Positions 60,911 through 64,000 of a DNA stretch of 64,000 nucleotides are shown here, one piece after another. Both the position numbers and the translations under genes were made by a program. The stretch is from Rhodothermales bacterium (GTDB lineage: Bacteria; Bacteroidota; Rhodothermia; Rhodothermales; Bin80), in contig JANQES010000117.1 of the NCBI GenBank assembly GCA_028278205.1, positions 1-64,000 of the forward strand, given 5' to 3'. How positions within the stretch are numbered: the stretch's first letter is position 1; the number at the start of each line of letters is the position of its first letter. Under the pieces are notes generated by a model, which was given only the letters and a program-made list of their open reading frames with translations, made no database searches and had not been told where the DNA came from.

Positions 60911-61585
60911 CTATTCTCCTAAACCGGCCAGGGTGCTATCGGCTACGCTGCGCACGTAGTGGGAGGAGTCAAGCTCGCGCACTTCTTCGAGGAGGTTTAG
61001 AATCTGCGCCACCTCCGGGTTGTCGTGCCGGCGGGCCTGTGCCAGACGACGCGGCACCCTACCCCGGGTGCGGACGGTGCCCCGCACCCGCGCCGGCGGC
61101 GCCTCCGTCCAGGCGGGCACGCTGGCTAAGGCCAGATTGCCCAGGCCGCCGATGGCGCTGGCGCGCACGTCTTCGTGGGTGTCCTGGCGCGCGATGGCCT
61201 GCAAAGCCTGCACGGCGTCAGGGCCTCCTATTTTAGCTAAGGCATCCACCGCCGCTCCCCGGACACGGGCATCGTCATCCCGGTTAGCCAGCGCCGATAA
61301 AACGGTGACGGCTACGGCATCGGCCCATTCGCCCAGAGCAAAAGCCACCTCCCGGCGCACATTCGGCTGGGCGTCTGAGAGCGCCTCTAAAGCGATGCGC
61401 AACTGTTCTTGCGACATGCGCGCTTCTGCCGGCGTCGAAAGGCTACCGCGGGCGCCGCCCCGGCCTCGCGTCCGCACGCCGGCGCGTCCTAATTGCGCAG
61501 CCGCCTTTAGTCGTTCGTCTTCTACTTTGCTGCGCAGCAGTTCTACCCACTGCCGCACGTCGGCTTCGATGTTTGGATCAGACAT
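60911..61585 (-). CDS. HEAT-repeat protein with RG-rich inserts
   Basis: A 224-aa helical-repeat protein. The start at 61585 (MSDPNIEADVRQW) has GGAGG six bases before it; an ATG at 61591 is too close. HEAT units: QPNVRREVAFALGEWADAVA, DDARVRGAAVDALAKIGGPD, HEDVRASAIGGLGNLAL and SSHYVRSVADSTLAGLG. Two arginine-glycine-rich inserts (AGVRTRGRGGARGS and RGTVRTRGRVPRR) share the word VRTRGR and are unlike the rest. It is co-transcribed with the zinc-ribbon and kinase-like genes; probably a protein-protein adaptor. Confidence 0.88.
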   Translation of the reverse strand: MSDPNIEADVRQWVELLRSKVEDERLKAAAQLGRAGVRTRGRGGARGSLSTPAEARMSQEQLRIALEALSDAQPNVRREVAFALGEWADAVAVTVLSALANRDDDARVRGAAVDALAKIGGPDAVQALQAIARQDTHEDVRASAIGGLGNLALASVPAWTEAPPARVRGTVRTRGRVPRRLAQARRHDNPEVAQILNLLEEVRELDSSHYVRSVADSTLAGLGE

Positions 61586-61587
61586 GG

Positions 61588-61965
61588 TCATCCTCCTTTT
61601 TTTACTTCTAAAGGTATCTTGTCTTGGGCCGTCGGGTCGGCGGTGCCATCGTGCCCATCGCGCAATGCCGGATGCGCCTGTACCGACGGCGAAAGCCCCA
61701 GTGATGTCGCCAGGTGAGCAAGCAACTGGCGCGCTTCTTTGAAGTCCTTCGTCAACTCTACGGCAGCCGATACCTTGACGAGCGCGCCAAAGGTATCGCC
61801 TGCCTGATATCGATCAAGCCCTTGATTATACAGCGCATAGGGCAACAGGCGCAAATCAGACAGGAGCGCGAGTTCTGCCGCACAGGCAGGACACTGTTTT
61901 TCGTAGACGCTTACTCGTTTTCGGCAAAACGGACAGCGCGCGTTTTTTGTCACAAAAACCGGCAT
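61588..61965 (-). CDS. Zinc-ribbon protein with TPR-like tail
   Basis: A 125-aa protein with AGGAGGAAGCC before the ATG. A double-CxxC ribbon uses Cys11, Cys14, Cys25 and Cys28 (CPFCRKRVSVYEKQCPAC). Residues about 40-95 form two TPR-like helices (YALYNQGLDRYQAGDTFGAL, FKEARQLLAHLATSLGL). It begins 14 bp after the Hsp70 stop codon. The ribbon parallels that inserted in the DnaK at 46178-48325, suggesting a shared docking device. Confidence 0.85.
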   Translation of the reverse strand: MPVFVTKNARCPFCRKRVSVYEKQCPACAAELALLSDLRLLPYALYNQGLDRYQAGDTFGALVKVSAAVELTKDFKEARQLLAHLATSLGLSPSVQAHPALRDGHDGTADPTAQDKIPLEVKKGG

Positions 61966-61979
61966 GGCTTCCTCCTCGG

Positions 61980-64000
61980 TTATCGCACTCTCTCGTTATC
62001 GAGAACAATACCAACCCGGATTTTTTTCTCCAGCTCATCGATCTTAGCCTCGATCTTTCGGCCTTTGGTGAAGGTCTGGTCAGGCTGAACCGGGTTGAGG
62101 GTGTTGACTTCGTGAACCAGGGTTTGCACCTCGGGCTTGAAGCGCGCGGTTTCGGGCGAGGCCGAAATCTCTGCATCGAGCGCAACAATCCGCCCGTGGA
62201 GATACTGACAGAATTTTTCGGCCTGCTGCTGCCGCACGTATTCTTGCTGCTCCGAGCTGAGTTGCTGGTACATCTCCTGATACTGCATCCGAAGCACTTC
62301 ATTGTTCATGTCCTCGATCTGCTCCAGGATTTGATTGATCCGCTCGTTGGCATGCTTCCAGGCCTTCTTGTTGCGGTCCTGGTAGGCTTGCCGGCCAAAG
62401 CTTTCGGCACCGTCGATGGCCTCCTCAAACCGCGCGCGTTTGGCTTTTTCGAACCGTTCTTCGGCCATTCTGGCGTTATTACGCGCCGCCTCGATCTTGT
62501 CCAGAAACGCGTCCCACGAAGGCTCCAGCACGTCGATCTTACCCAGCTTCATGATGAAGACGGCAAACTCGTCGATGCGGCTGTAGAGGTGCGGCAGGTC
62601 GCAGGGTTTGCTTTCAAGGATCTGCGTGATCTCTTTGATATAGCGCTGCCCTTCGCCGTAATGCTTCATCTTGAGCATGTTGTCGTGGATGGTCTCGATG
62701 GCGTCGGCAAACTCGTCGCGCAGCCGGGAGAAGGTTTCGCTCAACTCCTCGACACTGGGTAGTTTGGGCCGGGGAATTTTGAAGGAAGCCTGCGCCATCT
62801 GGCTGTTTTTAACCAGCGTGGCCGTCACCGAGACGACGAGGTCGTCGCCGAGCGAGAGTTTGGCCAACACTTCGGAGTTGGGCTGTAAGCCGGGCGGCAG
62901 GCCGTCGAGGCGCACTTCCCCCAGGTTATGATTGCCTTGATAGACGTCGAACTTGGCCGAAGTCTGGCCTTCCCACTGGGTATAGAGCGGAACGATCTTA
63001 TTCGTCGTGTCAGCCGGGATCCGGGCGCCTTCTTCAAGAACCGGATGCATGCCGGAAGCCAGCATGAGGCTGATGGTTTGCGTGACGAAGTTGGTCTCCA
63101 GCACCGTCTCTACTGCGTCGGGTTGCTGAATCACCTCGAAGGAATGGCTCAACAGGGGCTCGTCGCGGCTGCCGATGGTGATGTCGAACCCATTTTCGGT
63201 TTCTTCCATGAGTTCGACGTCGATAAACCGGAAGGTGCCCTCTTCGTCGGTAATCGTCTCGGCGTCGTAGTCGCCGTCGTGGCGTTCGAGATAGACGGCG
63301 AGATTGGCATGCGGCTCCAGGGTCACCTGTCCGAAAATGTCGAAGGTATCGAGGGCGCAGGTTCTGGGGATTTCAGAGAGAAAGATGAGGCCCTGTACGC
63401 GGCTGCCCACCATGGTGCCGGCCTTGATGGCGGCCCCGCGCGCGACGATGCGGTCGGGGTCGGATAATTCCGGCGAACAGCTTAGCCGCTCGGCCAACCG
63501 CCGCTGCGCCAGGGGAATGCGCGACGAGCCCCCCACCATGATGACGCGGTCTACCTGATCGGGCGTCAATCCGGCGCGTGTAATAGCCTGCTCGCTGATG
63601 TCCATCGTCCGCTCGACTAGTTCTTCGACCAGCGTTTCGTAGATCTTTCGGGTGATGTCGATGCGAATGTCTACGGGTTCGCCGTTATGATCTTCGAAGG
63701 CTTCGGGTTGCAAAATGGTGTACTCCGGATCGGTCGAGAGCGCGATCTTGGCTTTCTCGGCCAGGTGCATCAACTTCTGAAAGATGATCTGATCCTTGCG
63801 ATCCTCCCAGTCCATATCGAGCGCATACTTCTGGTTGAGCCGTTCGAGGACCCACTGGGCCAGCAGCTTATCGAAATGATAGCCTCCCAGATGCGGATCG
63901 CCGTCGAAGGCCATCACCTCGACCCCGCTTTCGGGGTCTTTGGTCATCACCGTGGCGTCGAAGGTTCCGCCGCCGAGGTCGTAGCAGAAGATCTTCAGGT
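61980..64000 (-). CDS. Hsp70-like chaperone, 5' part beyond the window
   Basis: At least 673 residues; the frame runs off the right edge, and the N-terminal part of the ATPase domain is not in view. The visible start reads YDLGGGTFDATVMTKDPES, the phosphate-2 motif. Then HLGGYHFDKLLAQWVLERLN, AEKAKIALST, and the adenosine motif MVGGSSRIPLAQRRLAE. Unlike DnaK, the substrate domain is a divergent beta region (LEPHANLAVYLERHDGDYDA, then TITDEEGTFRFIDVELME) repeated in part, followed by a long helical lid rich in charged residues (RFEEAIDGAESFGRQAYQDR). An internal ATG at 63950 is not the true start. It is upstream of all other genes in this minus-strand operon. Confidence 0.92.
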   Translation of the reverse strand, partial: LKIFCYDLGGGTFDATVMTKDPESGVEVMAFDGDPHLGGYHFDKLLAQWVLERLNQKYALDMDWEDRKDQIIFQKLMHLAEKAKIALSTDPEYTILQPEAFEDHNGEPVDIRIDITRKIYETLVEELVERTMDISEQAITRAGLTPDQVDRVIMVGGSSRIPLAQRRLAERLSCSPELSDPDRIVARGAAIKAGTMVGSRVQGLIFLSEIPRTCALDTFDIFGQVTLEPHANLAVYLERHDGDYDAETITDEEGTFRFIDVELMEETENGFDITIGSRDEPLLSHSFEVIQQPDAVETVLETNFVTQTISLMLASGMHPVLEEGARIPADTTNKIVPLYTQWEGQTSAKFDVYQGNHNLGEVRLDGLPPGLQPNSEVLAKLSLGDDLVVSVTATLVKNSQMAQASFKIPRPKLPSVEELSETFSRLRDEFADAIETIHDNMLKMKHYGEGQRYIKEITQILESKPCDLPHLYSRIDEFAVFIMKLGKIDVLEPSWDAFLDKIEAARNNARMAEERFEKAKRARFEEAIDGAESFGRQAYQDRNKKAWKHANERINQILEQIEDMNNEVLRMQYQEMYQQLSSEQQEYVRQQQAEKFCQYLHGRIVALDAEISASPETARFKPEVQTLVHEVNTLNPVQPDQTFTKGRKIEAKIDELEKKIRVGIVLDNERVR

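Overview
ORGANISM. The window looks like a Rhodothermota/Bacteroidota-type chromosome of moderately high GC. Support: secreted proteins end in type IX secretion sorting domains (NYPNPFNPST-type linkers, conserved GxY/RQLTVIK-like ends), a TonB-dependent receptor carries a carboxypeptidase-regulatory-like N-domain, a PorV-like protein sits in its operon, and several genes lack Shine-Dalgarno sites. No tRNA, rRNA, insertion sequence, integrase or CRISPR array was recognised.

REGION 1 (1-18.6 kb), phosphonate catabolism. A secreted FG-GAP repeat protein is followed by a minus-strand run of nine genes: phnW (AEP:pyruvate transaminase), a secreted tandem alkaline-phosphatase-superfamily protein, pbfA (hydroxy-AEP ammonia-lyase), phnA (phosphonoacetate hydrolase), phnY (phosphonoacetaldehyde dehydrogenase), a phosphonate-cluster FAD oxidoreductase, a second class-III aminotransferase, an OPA-type MFS transporter and a cupredoxin/beta-propeller/HEAT protein. 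A divergent DeoR regulator faces phnW across repeated CGAAA motifs that recur in front of phnA. Expected flux: AEP or hydroxy-AEP to phosphonoacetaldehyde, to phosphonoacetate, to acetate plus phosphate.

REGION 2 (18.7-36.7 kb), cell envelope and secretion. A minus-strand series encodes a TonB receptor, a 1303-aa T9SS cargo, a PorV-like protein, a 1368-aa multi-PPC T9SS cargo and a parvulin-like lipoprotein. A T9SS metallophosphoesterase and a GH18 lipoprotein follow. Intergenic spaces are crowded with inverted-repeat elements, several sharing a 25-nt core.

REGION 3 (36.9-64 kb, continues off the right edge), a chaperone/caspase-like signalling cluster. Two genes on the minus strand (a sigma-70-like factor and a protein with an anti-sigma-like stretch) diverge from an eight-gene plus-strand operon: TPR protein, CHAT-TPR protease, a small protein resembling a degenerate J-domain, a GrpE-like factor, a DnaK with a zinc ribbon in the hinge, a pseudo-Hsp70-TPR protein, an Hsp90 middle/C-terminal protein without the ATPase domain, and a CHAT-FGE protease. 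It converges on a minus-strand operon: another Hsp70 (cut by the window), zinc-ribbon protein, HEAT protein, ADP-dependent sugar-kinase-like protein, multi-GAF histidine kinase, stand-alone response regulator and a retropepsin-like protein. I infer a system in which chaperones and a two-component relay gate two caspase-like proteases; stress response or antiphage/conflict function are both possible. This is the most likely undescribed system in the window.
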